DNA of 34,940 bases from Lentisphaerota bacterium (GTDB taxonomy: Bacteria; Verrucomicrobiota; Lentisphaeria; Victivallales; Victivallaceae). Position numbers and translations under genes: made by a program. The notes under the pieces are model-generated. The model searched no databases and was not told where the DNA came from. It saw only the letters and a program-made list of their open reading frames with translations. Numbering within the stretch: the first letter of the stretch is position 1; every line of letters starts with the position of its first letter. The stretch lies in assembly GCA_015061865.1 (NCBI GenBank), contig SUVU01000011.1, forward strand, positions 1 through 34,940. The letters are read 5' to 3'. Below, piece after piece: positions 15,638 to 24,300 of the stretch.

Positions 15638-16945
15638 ATGCGGCTGAATCTGTTGAAAAAAGGTCAACTGCCGTTATCGTTTGCCGGACTGATTCTGGGC
15701 GGCACTTTATTATTGCTGCTGCCCGGATTGCTGCGTAATGGCGGCAGATTATCGGTGCTGGATGCGGCTTTTACCGCCTGCAGTGCCGTGTGTCTGAATG
15801 GTCTGGCAGTCGTGCCGCTGCATGAATTCAATTTTTTCGGGCAATTGATAATTCTGGTGCTGATCCAGCTGGGGTGTTTCGGTATTCTGGCGTTGAGTGC
15901 GATCATATTGCTGATGCTGGGGCGGGGATTGTCTTTCAGCGACACGCTGGTGATGTATAATCTGAACGACCGGTTTTCGCTGGGCTGTACGGAATCTCTG
16001 CTGCGCACGATCGCCACCTATACGCTGATTTCTGAGGCGGCAGGATTTGTGCTGATGCTGCCCGGTTTTATCTGGGGCGGATTCGGTTTGGCAGAGTCGC
16101 TGTGGTATGCGCTGTTTTATTCCGTGGGCAGTTTCTGCAACTCCGGCATGGGGCCGCTGGCAGGTGATATTGCCGATACGGGCCGTTATGTGCAGGCGGT
16201 GTCGATCGGGCTGATCGAATTGGGCGGCATCGGGGTCTATGTGATTTACGATCTGCTCCAGAAATTCAATAAAAAAGAACACCGCATCCGGCTGCACTCC
16301 CGGATCGTATTGACCACGAGCGCAGTGCTGCTGATTTCCGGTATGGTGATACTTTATCTGCTCAGTTTGGCTCCGGGGGCGGAAACGATGGAATTTTTTG
16401 ATGCGCTGTATATGTCGGCAACGGCACGGACGACCGGATATGCTTCAGTGCCGGTGGGTTCGATGCCTCCGGCGGCGGTGACGGTCATTATGATATTGAT
16501 GTTGATCGGCGGTTCTCCGGGATCGGCGGCAGGCGGGATCAAAACCAGTACCGTGGCGGTGGCGTTTGCGGCATTGATAAGTTCATTCAAAGGCGATGCC
16601 GAAGTCATCATGTTTAAACGCAGTGTGGCATGGCGCTGTGTATTGCGCAGTTTCACGATCATCGTGATATTTCTGCTGATTTCGGTATTGGGGGCGCTGT
16701 TGTTGAATGTATTTGCCCCGCAATTGGACGAACAGCAGTGTATTTTTGAAGCGGTATCGGCGTTAAGCGGTACAGGCTTGACGTTGAACAGTGCCACTTC
16801 GCTGCTCTCATCCGGCGGCAAAGTCATCATCGGACTGCTGATGTTTGCCGGCAGGGTGGGCCCGCTGTCGATCATACTGTTTTTTGTCGGCAGAGAAAAA
16901 CCCGGCGCACTGCGCTATCCGGAGGAACGGGTCATCGTCGGCTGA
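15638..16945 (+). CDS. trkH: TrkH/KtrB-type potassium uptake channel subunit
   Basis: 435 residues of integral membrane protein, the K+-conducting subunit of a Trk/Ktr system. The four P-loop selectivity motifs are recognisable: FTACSAVCLNGL (about 45-56), SVGSFCNSGMGPL, SATARTTGYASV and SALSGTGLTLNSAT. The GGSPGSAAGGIKTST stretch is the conserved membrane loop of domain D in this superfamily. Length is nearer KtrB (about 440) than E. coli TrkH (483). The cytoplasmic RCK partner (TrkA/KtrA) is not next to it: the next gene, recR, is convergent after only 8 bases. No terminator is visible between them. Confidence 0.93.
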   Translation: MRLNLLKKGQLPLSFAGLILGGTLLLLLPGLLRNGGRLSVLDAAFTACSAVCLNGLAVVPLHEFNFFGQLIILVLIQLGCFGILALSAIILLMLGRGLSFSDTLVMYNLNDRFSLGCTESLLRTIATYTLISEAAGFVLMLPGFIWGGFGLAESLWYALFYSVGSFCNSGMGPLAGDIADTGRYVQAVSIGLIELGGIGVYVIYDLLQKFNKKEHRIRLHSRIVLTTSAVLLISGMVILYLLSLAPGAETMEFFDALYMSATARTTGYASVPVGSMPPAAVTVIMILMLIGGSPGSAAGGIKTSTVAVAFAALISSFKGDAEVIMFKRSVAWRCVLRSFTIIVIFLLISVLGALLLNVFAPQLDEQQCIFEAVSALSGTGLTLNSATSLLSSGGKVIIGLLMFAGRVGPLSIILFFVGREKPGALRYPEERVIVG

Positions 16946-16953
16946 CGCCGTAT

Positions 16954-17556
16954 TTATTTCAAATCAGTTCTGCCGGAAAATGCCGCTGAGATCGTGGCGC
17001 TGTCGGCAAATGAAAGATTGCTGCCGGCGGGCAGTCCCAGGGCAGGGCGGGTCAATTTGACCGGCGCATCGGCGAGTAATTCTGCCAGATATGCGGCGGT
17101 GGCTCTGCCCTCGACATCGGGACTTAAAGCGAGGATGATCTCTTTGACTTCGCCGCCGGAAGCCCGTTTGCGGAGCAGTTCCAGATTGAGTGACGAGCCG
17201 TCTTCGCCGTCCAGCGGGGACAATCTGCCGCCCAGCACGAGGTATTTGCCCCGGTAGGAGTTGCCTTTTTCCACGGCGAAAAGCTGCGGCATATTTTCCA
17301 CTACGCACAAAAGGGTCCCGTCCCGGCGGCTGTCGGAGCAAATCGCACACACTTCACCTGCCGGAGCGATGGCGCCGCATTCCGGACAATTGCCGATGCG
17401 CTCCGGTAATTTCGCCACTGCCAGACCGAACAGGCGCTGTTTATCCGCTTCCCAATCCAGCAGTGCCAGCGCCAAACGCTCCGCCCCGCGTCTGCCGACA
17501 CCGGGCAGCTGACGGAAATACTCGATCAATTCTTCTACGGCTTCAGGATATTGCAT
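16954..17556 (-). CDS. recR: Recombination protein RecR
   Basis: 200 residues, full length. RecR works with RecO (and RecF) to load RecA on gapped DNA. A helix-hairpin-helix segment LPGVGRRGAERLA (17-29) leads, followed by a four-Cys zinc finger with Cys57, Cys60, Cys70 and Cys73. The Toprim domain (about 80-170) includes LCVVENMPQL, YLVLGGRLSPLDG and LSPDVEGRATAAYL. The tail LTRPALGLPAGSNLSFAD is typical of the family. It is transcribed from a promoter at 17588-17615, with GAGGGAG just before the ATG. It is usually linked to dnaX/ybaB, but neither is nearby. Confidence 0.96.
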   Translation of the reverse strand: MQYPEAVEELIEYFRQLPGVGRRGAERLALALLDWEADKQRLFGLAVAKLPERIGNCPECGAIAPAGEVCAICSDSRRDGTLLCVVENMPQLFAVEKGNSYRGKYLVLGGRLSPLDGEDGSSLNLELLRKRASGGEVKEIILALSPDVEGRATAAYLAELLADAPVKLTRPALGLPAGSNLSFADSATISAAFSGRTDLK

Positions 17557-17587
17557 TTTTCTCCCTCAATAATCTGTCTGCTGCTGT

Positions 17588-17615
17588 AATATACCATGCC
17601 GGAGCAGGAAATCAA
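17588..17615 (-). promoter_or_regulatory. Promoter of recR
   Basis: On the minus strand TTGATT (17615-17610), 16-base spacer, TATATT (17593-17588). It is divergent from the carboxypeptidase promoter; the two -35 elements are about 20 bases apart. Confidence 0.55.
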
Positions 17616-17619
17616 GGTT

Positions 17620-17664
17620 TTTCCCCGGCGCAGACTTGTATTTCCCCGGCAAAAGTGATATATT
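17620..17664 (+). promoter_or_regulatory. Promoter of the carboxypeptidase-glycosyltransferase operon, with a 10-base direct repeat
   Basis: TTGTAT (17636-17641), 17-base spacer, TATATT (17659-17664); predicted start near 17671. TTTCCCCGGC occurs at 17620-17629 and again at 17641-17650, exactly 21 bases apart (two helical turns), flanking the -35. The repeat may be an operator. Confidence 0.55.
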
Positions 17665-17709
17665 CCCCATACGATATCATCCAATACGAAAAAGTGCGGT
17701 AAACAGGTC

Positions 17710-18747
17710 ATGGAACAGAAAAATGAATTCAATTTCAAAAAAATAACCCGGAAACAAATCATCATCTGGGCGGGAATGGTCGTGGCGATCATCCTCATCC
17801 ACTGTCTGCTGCTGTCAGGTTCATGCAGCACGCCTGAAACAAAAGTTGATACTCCGCCGCCGGAAAATGTCACCCCGCCCCCGCCGCCTCCGCCGCCGGT
17901 GGAGCCGCCCCCGCAACCGGTCAAACCCGCCACCGTCGAACCGTGGATTTATGACCGGCAGCAGAATCTGCCGCAGGCTCTGGAAAAACGCTTCAAACAG
18001 GGCAAAGGGCGCAGCGGTATCCTTATTGATCTGAACTCCCGCCGGGTGCTGTGGTCGAAATACCCGAACCGTGCCGTCCCGGTGGCTTCGCTGACCAAGC
18101 TGATGACCGCATTGCTGGTCATGGAACAGCTGGATAAAGACCCGAATTTCAAATGGTCAACGATGCTGACCGCATATCCGTCTGCGATCAAAGTCCCCGG
18201 CCGGGACAGTGTGAAAATCCCCGTGGGCGGTCTGATGCAGGCGATGCTGATCGCCAGCAATAACGGTGCGGCGGTCGTCCTCGCCGAGGCTCTGGCAAAC
18301 GGCGATCCCGTCAGATTTGCCGCCCGGATGAATACCCGGGCCAGAGAATTGGGTATGGACAGCACTAACTTTAACAGCCCCAACGGTTTGCCGCAAGGTA
18401 AAAAACGGGTGAATTCCCGGGCTTCAGCGGCGGACATCTGCCATATATGCGAATTGCTGATGGGTTACAGCAAAGTTATCAAAATTTGCAGTTCGCCGGT
18501 GGCGCATGTGCAGTATATCGGCAGAGTTTCTGCCACCAACCGCCTGATCAACCCCAAAAAAGGGGACGTGCCGGTGGACGGGGTATTCGGATTCAAAACC
18601 GGCTACACCAAAGCCGCCGGGTTCTGTCTGGCATTTGGCGTGGAGCGCGGCGACCGGACGGTCATCGGGTGTGTGACCGGTTTTCAGAGCAGCAGAGAAC
18701 GGGATATTTTCTGCCGGGAACTTATTGAATGGGCATATCGCCGGTAA
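17710..18747 (+). CDS. D-alanyl-D-alanine carboxypeptidase (serine-type, S11 family) with N-terminal anchor
   Basis: 345 residues. Trims the terminal D-Ala of peptidoglycan stem peptides. All three penicillin-binding motifs are intact: Ser126-Leu-Thr-Lys129, Ser182-Asn-Asn and Lys295-Thr-Gly. The layout is unusual for the family. The N-terminus has no typical cleavable signal but a membrane segment (about 17-37) followed by Cys39 (SGSC, a poor lipobox). A Pro-rich linker (48-72, with an eight-Pro run) then leads to the catalytic domain. The C-terminal beta-domain and amphipathic anchor of PBP5 are absent, since the protein ends soon after the KTG region. The catalytic domain is therefore held on a stalk from the inner membrane, or by a lipid. 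It is followed 24 bases later by a glycosyltransferase gene. Confidence 0.92.
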   Translation: MEQKNEFNFKKITRKQIIIWAGMVVAIILIHCLLLSGSCSTPETKVDTPPPENVTPPPPPPPPVEPPPQPVKPATVEPWIYDRQQNLPQALEKRFKQGKGRSGILIDLNSRRVLWSKYPNRAVPVASLTKLMTALLVMEQLDKDPNFKWSTMLTAYPSAIKVPGRDSVKIPVGGLMQAMLIASNNGAAVVLAEALANGDPVRFAARMNTRARELGMDSTNFNSPNGLPQGKKRVNSRASAADICHICELLMGYSKVIKICSSPVAHVQYIGRVSATNRLINPKKGDVPVDGVFGFKTGYTKAAGFCLAFGVERGDRTVIGCVTGFQSSRERDIFCRELIEWAYRR

Positions 18748-18771
18748 GCGGCAAAAAAACAGGATAAAATT

Positions 18772-19929
18772 ATGAAAATCTGTCATGTTATCACCCGGCT
18801 GATCGTCGGCGGAGCGCAGGAAAATACCATGCTGACCATCCGGGGGCATCTGGAAAAAGGTCATGACGTCACCCTTGCCACCGGATATTCCCCCGGCAGG
18901 GAGGGCAAATTGCTGGAAAACGCCGAGTACGGCACCTTTCCGGTGGTGGAATTCCCCGATCTGGTGCGGGAAATTTCGCCGTGGCACGACCTGATGGCGT
19001 ATATCAGATTGAAAAAATTCTTTCAGGAAAACAAATTTGACGTAGTGCATACCCACAGTTCCAAAGCCGGGATCATCGGCCGTTACGCCGCCCGTGCCGC
19101 CGGAGTGCCGGTGGTGGTGCATACCGTTCACGGTCAGGCATTTCATCCGTATCAGGGCAAACTTAAAAACCGTCTTTTTATCCTGCTGGAAACGCTCGCC
19201 GCCGGGAAATGTGACCGGATCTACGCCGTGGCGCAGGCGATGATCGACCAGTGCGTTGCCGCCAACGTCGCTCCGGCGGAGAAATATGCGGTCGTTTACA
19301 GCGGCATGGAAACGGCGGATTTTGCCAATTCAGTGCGGGATCACGAATTGCGGAACCGGCTCGGCATCCCTGAAAATGCCAGAGTCATTGCCACCGTGGC
19401 ACGGTTGTTTCAGCAAAAAGGCTATGAATATGTGATCCCGGCGGCGGAAAAAGTGTTGCAGTCGTATCCGGCAGCGCATTTTCTGTTTATCGGTGACGGT
19501 CCGATGTACGATCAGCTGCAGGCGGATCTGCGTGCCAAAGGGATCGCAGACCATTTTCATTTTGCCGGTCTGATCCCGCCCGGTGAAGTCTGCCGCTATC
19601 TGGCGCAGGCGGATATGCTCTGGCATCTGTCACTGCATGAAGGTCTGCCGCGGGCGGTGGTGCAGGCGCTTGCCAGCGGGATCCCGGCGATCGGGTTTGC
19701 GCTGGACGGCACGCCGGAAGTGATTTTTGAGGGCGAAACCGGCTGTCTCACCGCCGCCGAAGATGTCGATGCCGTGGCGGAAAAAGCGTTGCAGTTGCTC
19801 AACGACCCGGAACGTGCCGCCGCCATGGGGGCAGCCGGTAAAAAAATGGTGCTGGAAAAATTCGATTGGCGCAAAATGAGCGATATCCTCGAACAGGAAT
19901 ACCTGCGGCTGCTCGCCGCCGCCAAATGA
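18772..19929 (+). CDS. GT4-family glycosyltransferase
   Basis: 385 residues, cytoplasmic GT-B fold. It transfers a sugar from an activated nucleotide donor, probably to a cell-surface glycan or lipid. The N-terminal acceptor domain begins with MKICHVITRLIVGGAQENT, including the glycine-rich GGAQ loop, and has DVVHTHSSKAGIIGRYAAR. The C-terminal donor domain carries VIATVARLFQQKGYEYVIPA, FLFIGDGPMYDQL and the EX7E-type stretch LHEGLPRAVVQALASGIPAIG (first Glu binds the donor). AGGA 7 bases before the ATG, and a 24-base gap after the carboxypeptidase, indicate an operon. Donor and acceptor cannot be told from sequence. Confidence 0.9.
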   Translation: MKICHVITRLIVGGAQENTMLTIRGHLEKGHDVTLATGYSPGREGKLLENAEYGTFPVVEFPDLVREISPWHDLMAYIRLKKFFQENKFDVVHTHSSKAGIIGRYAARAAGVPVVVHTVHGQAFHPYQGKLKNRLFILLETLAAGKCDRIYAVAQAMIDQCVAANVAPAEKYAVVYSGMETADFANSVRDHELRNRLGIPENARVIATVARLFQQKGYEYVIPAAEKVLQSYPAAHFLFIGDGPMYDQLQADLRAKGIADHFHFAGLIPPGEVCRYLAQADMLWHLSLHEGLPRAVVQALASGIPAIGFALDGTPEVIFEGETGCLTAAEDVDAVAEKALQLLNDPERAAAMGAAGKKMVLEKFDWRKMSDILEQEYLRLLAAAK

Positions 19930-19935
19930 TTTCCG

Positions 19936-19973
19936 GCAGGAAACGCACTGTTTCTGAACGCTTGGTTTCCTGC
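19936..19973. terminator. Possible bidirectional terminator between the glycosyltransferase and KamA genes
   Basis: GCAGGAAAC (19936-19944) and GTTTCCTGC (19965-19973) form a perfect 9-bp stem with a 20-base loop, exactly in the 59-base gap between two convergent genes. Neither side has a strong T-tract, so efficiency is uncertain. Confidence 0.45.
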
Positions 19974-19988
19974 GCCTGAATATTTGCT

Positions 19989-21068
19989 TTACCGGGGGTG
20001 TTGCGGCGGCAGTTCCGCAGGATCGTCCGGCACGTCGCAATAGTGATACGTTTCGCCGCAGTAGTTGCGGTAAGTCAGGCAATCGCCAGTGCGGTCAAGC
20101 AGATATTCCGGAGTGACCGGCACTTTGCCGCCGCCGCCGGGCAGGTCGATGACAAAATGCGGATTTGCCATCCCGGAACACCAGCCGCGCAGGGATTCCA
20201 TGATTTTCACCCCCTGCGCCAGCGGGGTGCGGAAGTGTTCTGCGCCGTAAATCAGGTCGCATTGGAAAATATAATAGGGACGCACCCGGTTTTCCAGCAG
20301 TTTCCACATCAATTTTTTCATCACTTCCGGCGAGTCATTGACCCCTTTGAGCAGCACGGTTTGACTGCCCAGCACGATCCCGGCATCTGCCAGACGTTTC
20401 AGCGCCCGGCAAGTGATTTCATCCAGTTCGTCCGGGTGGTTAAAGTGGATATTCAAATAAAGCGGCTGATATTTTTTCAACATATTGACCAGCTTGACGG
20501 TGATCCTTTCCGGCAACACCCCCGGAGTACGGGTGCCGATCCGGATGATTTTGACATGAGACGCCTGCCGGACGCCGCGCAGGATGTATTCGATCTGGTC
20601 ATCATCCAGCAAAAACGGATCGCCGCCGGAAATCAGCACATCCCGCAGTCCGGTATGAGTTTGAATATACTCAAGTCCCGCATCTATGTCGGAGCGTTTG
20701 ATGATAAACGGCTGGCGGAACTTCCTTTTGCGGGTGCAGAAACGGCAGTACATGGCACACTCGCCGGAGACCAGAAACAGGCACCGGTCAGGGTATTTTT
20801 GGACGATGAGTTCACTTTTTTTGAAGCGGACTTCGCCCAGCGGATCATCCAGCAAGTCCCTGCCGCCGGCAGCTTCTGCCGGATCCGGGACACATTGCCG
20901 GAACAGCGGATCGCCGGGGGCGGTGATTTTTTGCAGCCAGCGGCGGGGGATCCGGCAGGGAAAAATCTCATTGACCTGCTGCAAAGATCCCGGCGGCAAG
21001 CCGAAACGTGTGGCTATTTCAGCAACATCACTTACCGATGCCGCCAGAATTTTTTTCCATTTTTCCAT
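19989..21068 (-). CDS. kamA: KamA-family lysine 2,3-aminomutase (EpmB-like), radical SAM
   Basis: 359 residues. Radical SAM/PLP enzyme that moves the alpha-amino group of lysine to the beta position. The iron-sulfur motif is Cys104-x3-Cys108-x2-Cys111 (ECAMYCRFC). The PLP lysine is Lys315 in DLPGGGGK, and the two lysine-binding aspartates of the family are present as Asp271 (FQCDLIYGAEHFRTP) and Asp308 (VIDLP). At 359 residues it is near the short EpmB form, which supplies beta-lysine for modifying elongation factor P, rather than the 416-residue catabolic form. Neither efp nor epmA is in the window, so the role is inferred from length. AAGGA 8 bases upstream sets the start. The promoter is at 21103-21130. 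Confidence 0.9.
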   Translation of the reverse strand: MEKWKKILAASVSDVAEIATRFGLPPGSLQQVNEIFPCRIPRRWLQKITAPGDPLFRQCVPDPAEAAGGRDLLDDPLGEVRFKKSELIVQKYPDRCLFLVSGECAMYCRFCTRKRKFRQPFIIKRSDIDAGLEYIQTHTGLRDVLISGGDPFLLDDDQIEYILRGVRQASHVKIIRIGTRTPGVLPERITVKLVNMLKKYQPLYLNIHFNHPDELDEITCRALKRLADAGIVLGSQTVLLKGVNDSPEVMKKLMWKLLENRVRPYYIFQCDLIYGAEHFRTPLAQGVKIMESLRGWCSGMANPHFVIDLPGGGGKVPVTPEYLLDRTGDCLTYRNYCGETYHYCDVPDDPAELPPQHPR

Positions 21069-21102
21069 CGCTGCCGTCCTTTTCCCTGAAATGCGAAAAG
21101 AA

Positions 21103-21130
21103 AATATAGCACTTCAAGCAGAAAAATCAA
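21103..21130 (-). promoter_or_regulatory. Promoter of the KamA gene
   Basis: On the minus strand TTGATT (21130-21125), 16-base spacer, TATATT (21108-21103); the same hexamers and spacing as the recR promoter. Predicted start near 21096, giving a leader of about 28 bases. Confidence 0.6.
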
Positions 21131-21284
21131 CCTCTTTCCGGCTGAAAACTTCCGCACTCTGCGGGGCGCCGGCTGAAATTTTTTTACCACAAGCCGGAGC
21201 AAAAACGATATGTTTTTACCGGTCAATTGCAACTTTTTACTGTATTTTTGCCAAGAATACACATATTTTTATGGTAAAAAAATC

Positions 21285-21313
21285 TTGAAAAAGTTCTTTT
21301 TCTTAAGTATAGT
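21285..21313 (+). promoter_or_regulatory. Promoter of the 1392-residue secreted protein gene
   Basis: TTGAAA (21285-21290), 17-base spacer, TATAGT (21308-21313). Predicted start near 21320, about 46 bases before the ATG; AAGGAG at 21351-21356 is the ribosome binding site. The rest of the 297-base divergent region (21131-21284) is A/T-rich with no further feature that I can support. Confidence 0.65.
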
Positions 21314-21365
21314 ATGCCCGGAAACGTGAAATGTTTTAATTTGGCAACACAAGGAGTTACAGCGT

Positions 21366-24300
21366 ATGAAAAAGTTATTTGCAGCATTGGCGGTGGTGAC
21401 CGCTTCACTGTTGACAGCGGCAGATTTGACTGTCGAAAACAAATTTACTGCCTTTGTTTTTGACCCGGATAATGGCTGTTCACTGCGGGAGATCCGCAAT
21501 AAAGAGACCGGCAAAAGCATTGTTTTCGCCGCTTCGGCCCCGTTGTGGCAGGCGGAACTGCTGACCGGGGAAAACACAGTTGCCATTGCAGCTCCGGCGG
21601 CGGTGAAAACCCGCTTGTCACGGGTTTCCGGCGGTCAACTGCTCACTGCCAACTGGAAACTGAAGGGCAAAAATCCGGTCACTGCAGAAATGAAATTCTT
21701 TCTCCCCGATTCCGGAGCGCTGGCAGAGGCGGATTTTGCCATCACCACTGCCGGCAGGAAGGCACCGTGGGTGGATAATGTCGTCTTCCCCGTCTGCGGC
21801 GGCATCAGATCTTTTCAGGACGATTACCTGATCGTCCCCTATTATTACGGTCAGCTCATCCGGAATCCCGGCAAGGGCCGCCAGCGCAGTTCGTATCTGC
21901 ACCATCCCGGTTCGTGGTCGATGCAGATGGTCGCATTTTTCGGCAGTGACACTGCCGTTGCCCCCACGGCGGCGGACGGCACTGAAATCACCGGTTATCT
22001 GCGGGGGACTGCCGCTGACGAAACCGGTTTCATTCTGGCGTGCGATGATGAAAAAAACTTCTACAAAGAGCTGCGGATCGACAAAAATCCTCAACTTCCC
22101 GGCACGTTTGACATCCGCACTTCCCACTATCCGGCACTGCCCGGCTGGCCGGCGGTCAAAGCGAAAATGAACGGCAGATTCAGCTATAAAATGCCTTATA
22201 AAGTGAAAATCGGCACTTTCTCCGGCGGCGTGGGAAAAGCCGCCGCCGTCTACCGCGATATCGTCAAAGATCACCATGCCCTGCGGCTGGGAAAACTTGA
22301 TGACCCTGCCAACCCCATTTCGTCCAAAATCAAAAACCTTGCCTACTGGGGCAAACATTACCACGGCGCCAACCGGGTACTGCCTGATACGCTCCGGATG
22401 TGGAAATTTTTCCGGGCTCCGACGGCGATCCACTGGCCGCGTTATACTTCGGTCAAATTTGACCACAACAATCTGGATTACCACCCGCTGCTGGCAGAGT
22501 TTGAGACCGGTGTGCGGACACTGCGCCAGCTCGGGATCGTGACCGCCCCCTACGTCTGCGCCTGCATGTGGGATCAGGATATTCCCAGTTACAAGCGCAA
22601 AAATATGGCTGCCGCCGCCACCCGTGACCGCCACGGTGCGCCTTACCTCTGGCCCATCGCCGAAGCCAACAATGCCTGGATGAATCCGGCTTCGCCGCTG
22701 TGGCGCAAAGAATACGCCGACCTGACCATCAAACTTCAGGGGCAGTGGCAGACCGACAGTCAGTACATGGACGTCCTCGCCTGCGGCGGCAAACTCTGTT
22801 ACGACCCGGTGCTTAAAACCATCGGCGGCGGCAATTACTGGGCCGCCGGCAACCGCAAAATGCTGCAGGATATCCGCAAACGGCAGAGTAAACTGGAAAA
22901 ACACCTCTCTCTGACCACCGAAGGATTTACCGAGGGCTACATCGACCTGATCGACGCATATTTGATCCTTGACATCACCCGTTATGCGTGGACGGGGGAC
23001 ATCGGCAAGGAATTTTTCCCGTTTTTCGCCTATGTTTACCACGATTACGCCATTGCTTACGGCAGTGACGTCCGCAGCACTATGCCTGCTGACATGATCC
23101 GCTGGCAGATGGGTTTGAGCTGGCAGGCGGGGATCCAGCCCTGCATGATGGGCAGTTACTTCCGTGAAAGCAGGGTGACTGACCGGTTCAACCGGGAAAT
23201 CATCCATGCCCGCCACCGTGCCGCCGCCAAGTTTCTCAACCGGGGCCGCGGTCTGGAAGTGGCGCAGGTGCCGGATCTGAAATTCGCCGGAAAATCCGCC
23301 ATCGCCGCCGCCGCATCTTCCCATCAGGTCGCTGAACCGGCGGAAAAATGTATTTCCCAATTCAGTTTGTGGAAAGGTCCTGCCGTGTTGACCAGTGCGT
23401 GGCAGGCATCAGATAACAGCATCGGAGTCACGATGGTCAATATTTCCGGTAAAGCACAGCAGCTCAAACTGCAGTTTGCTCCGGACAGACTCCCCGCCAA
23501 TGCCGGAAATATTTTGTGGCGCAGCTGGCCGCTGCCGGTGAAAAAACTGGGCAATATCAGCGATAATAAAGTGCTGGATCTGGCGTTCAACGCCGATCAG
23601 GCCATGGTCATTGAACTGCGGGATGATACGCCGCCTGAAATCACCCCGCTGCTGCCGGTATCCGCCAGTTTCGCCGTGCCGGACAAAGACGGCAACTTCC
23701 CGGCAGTGGTCAACGATACCGGCTCCATGCTCGGCGGCGAAGAGGTACTCGCTGAACAAAGTGGAAACGGCAAAGTCCGGATCATCTCCCCGCTGACATT
23801 CAAGCCGGTCACCTGCATCCGCCGGGATTGGGTCAATTACGGTGTCGGCGGCCCGCGGCATGAAAAATACCGTACTTTTTATCTGCTCAATCCGACCGGC
23901 TGGAATTTTTCCGGCAAAAATTATAAAGCGCAGGTGCGTGCGGTTCACGGCATTGTTTCGATGATTTTGAATGTGAAATCCGCCGGGACGCTGACTGCGC
24001 CGGACGGAACTGTCATTTATGCGGTCAGTAAAGGCAACATCCGCACCGGAAAGGGCAAACTGGAACTTGCGCCGGGCGAATACTTCGTTTTCGGCTATAT
24101 CCCGCCTGCCGGTACTGCCCCGGTCGCCGGAACATACAAAGCTCTTGCGGAACTTTCCCGGCAGGCGGCGGCAAACGGCACGGCACTGCTTGCCGGCGGC
24201 GATGAATTGCCCCGGGAACAGCGTTTGCAGGGCGAATACGCTCTGGAACTGGGCAATGCCGCCGCATTTGTCCTGACCGGAATGTTTATCGTCCCGCAAA

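Noticed and set aside
21618-23360. 580-codon open frame on the minus strand
   Set aside because: It lies wholly antisense to the large secreted protein, whose frame has a signal peptide, promoter and ribosome binding site. G+C-rich codons leave long antisense frames open here.
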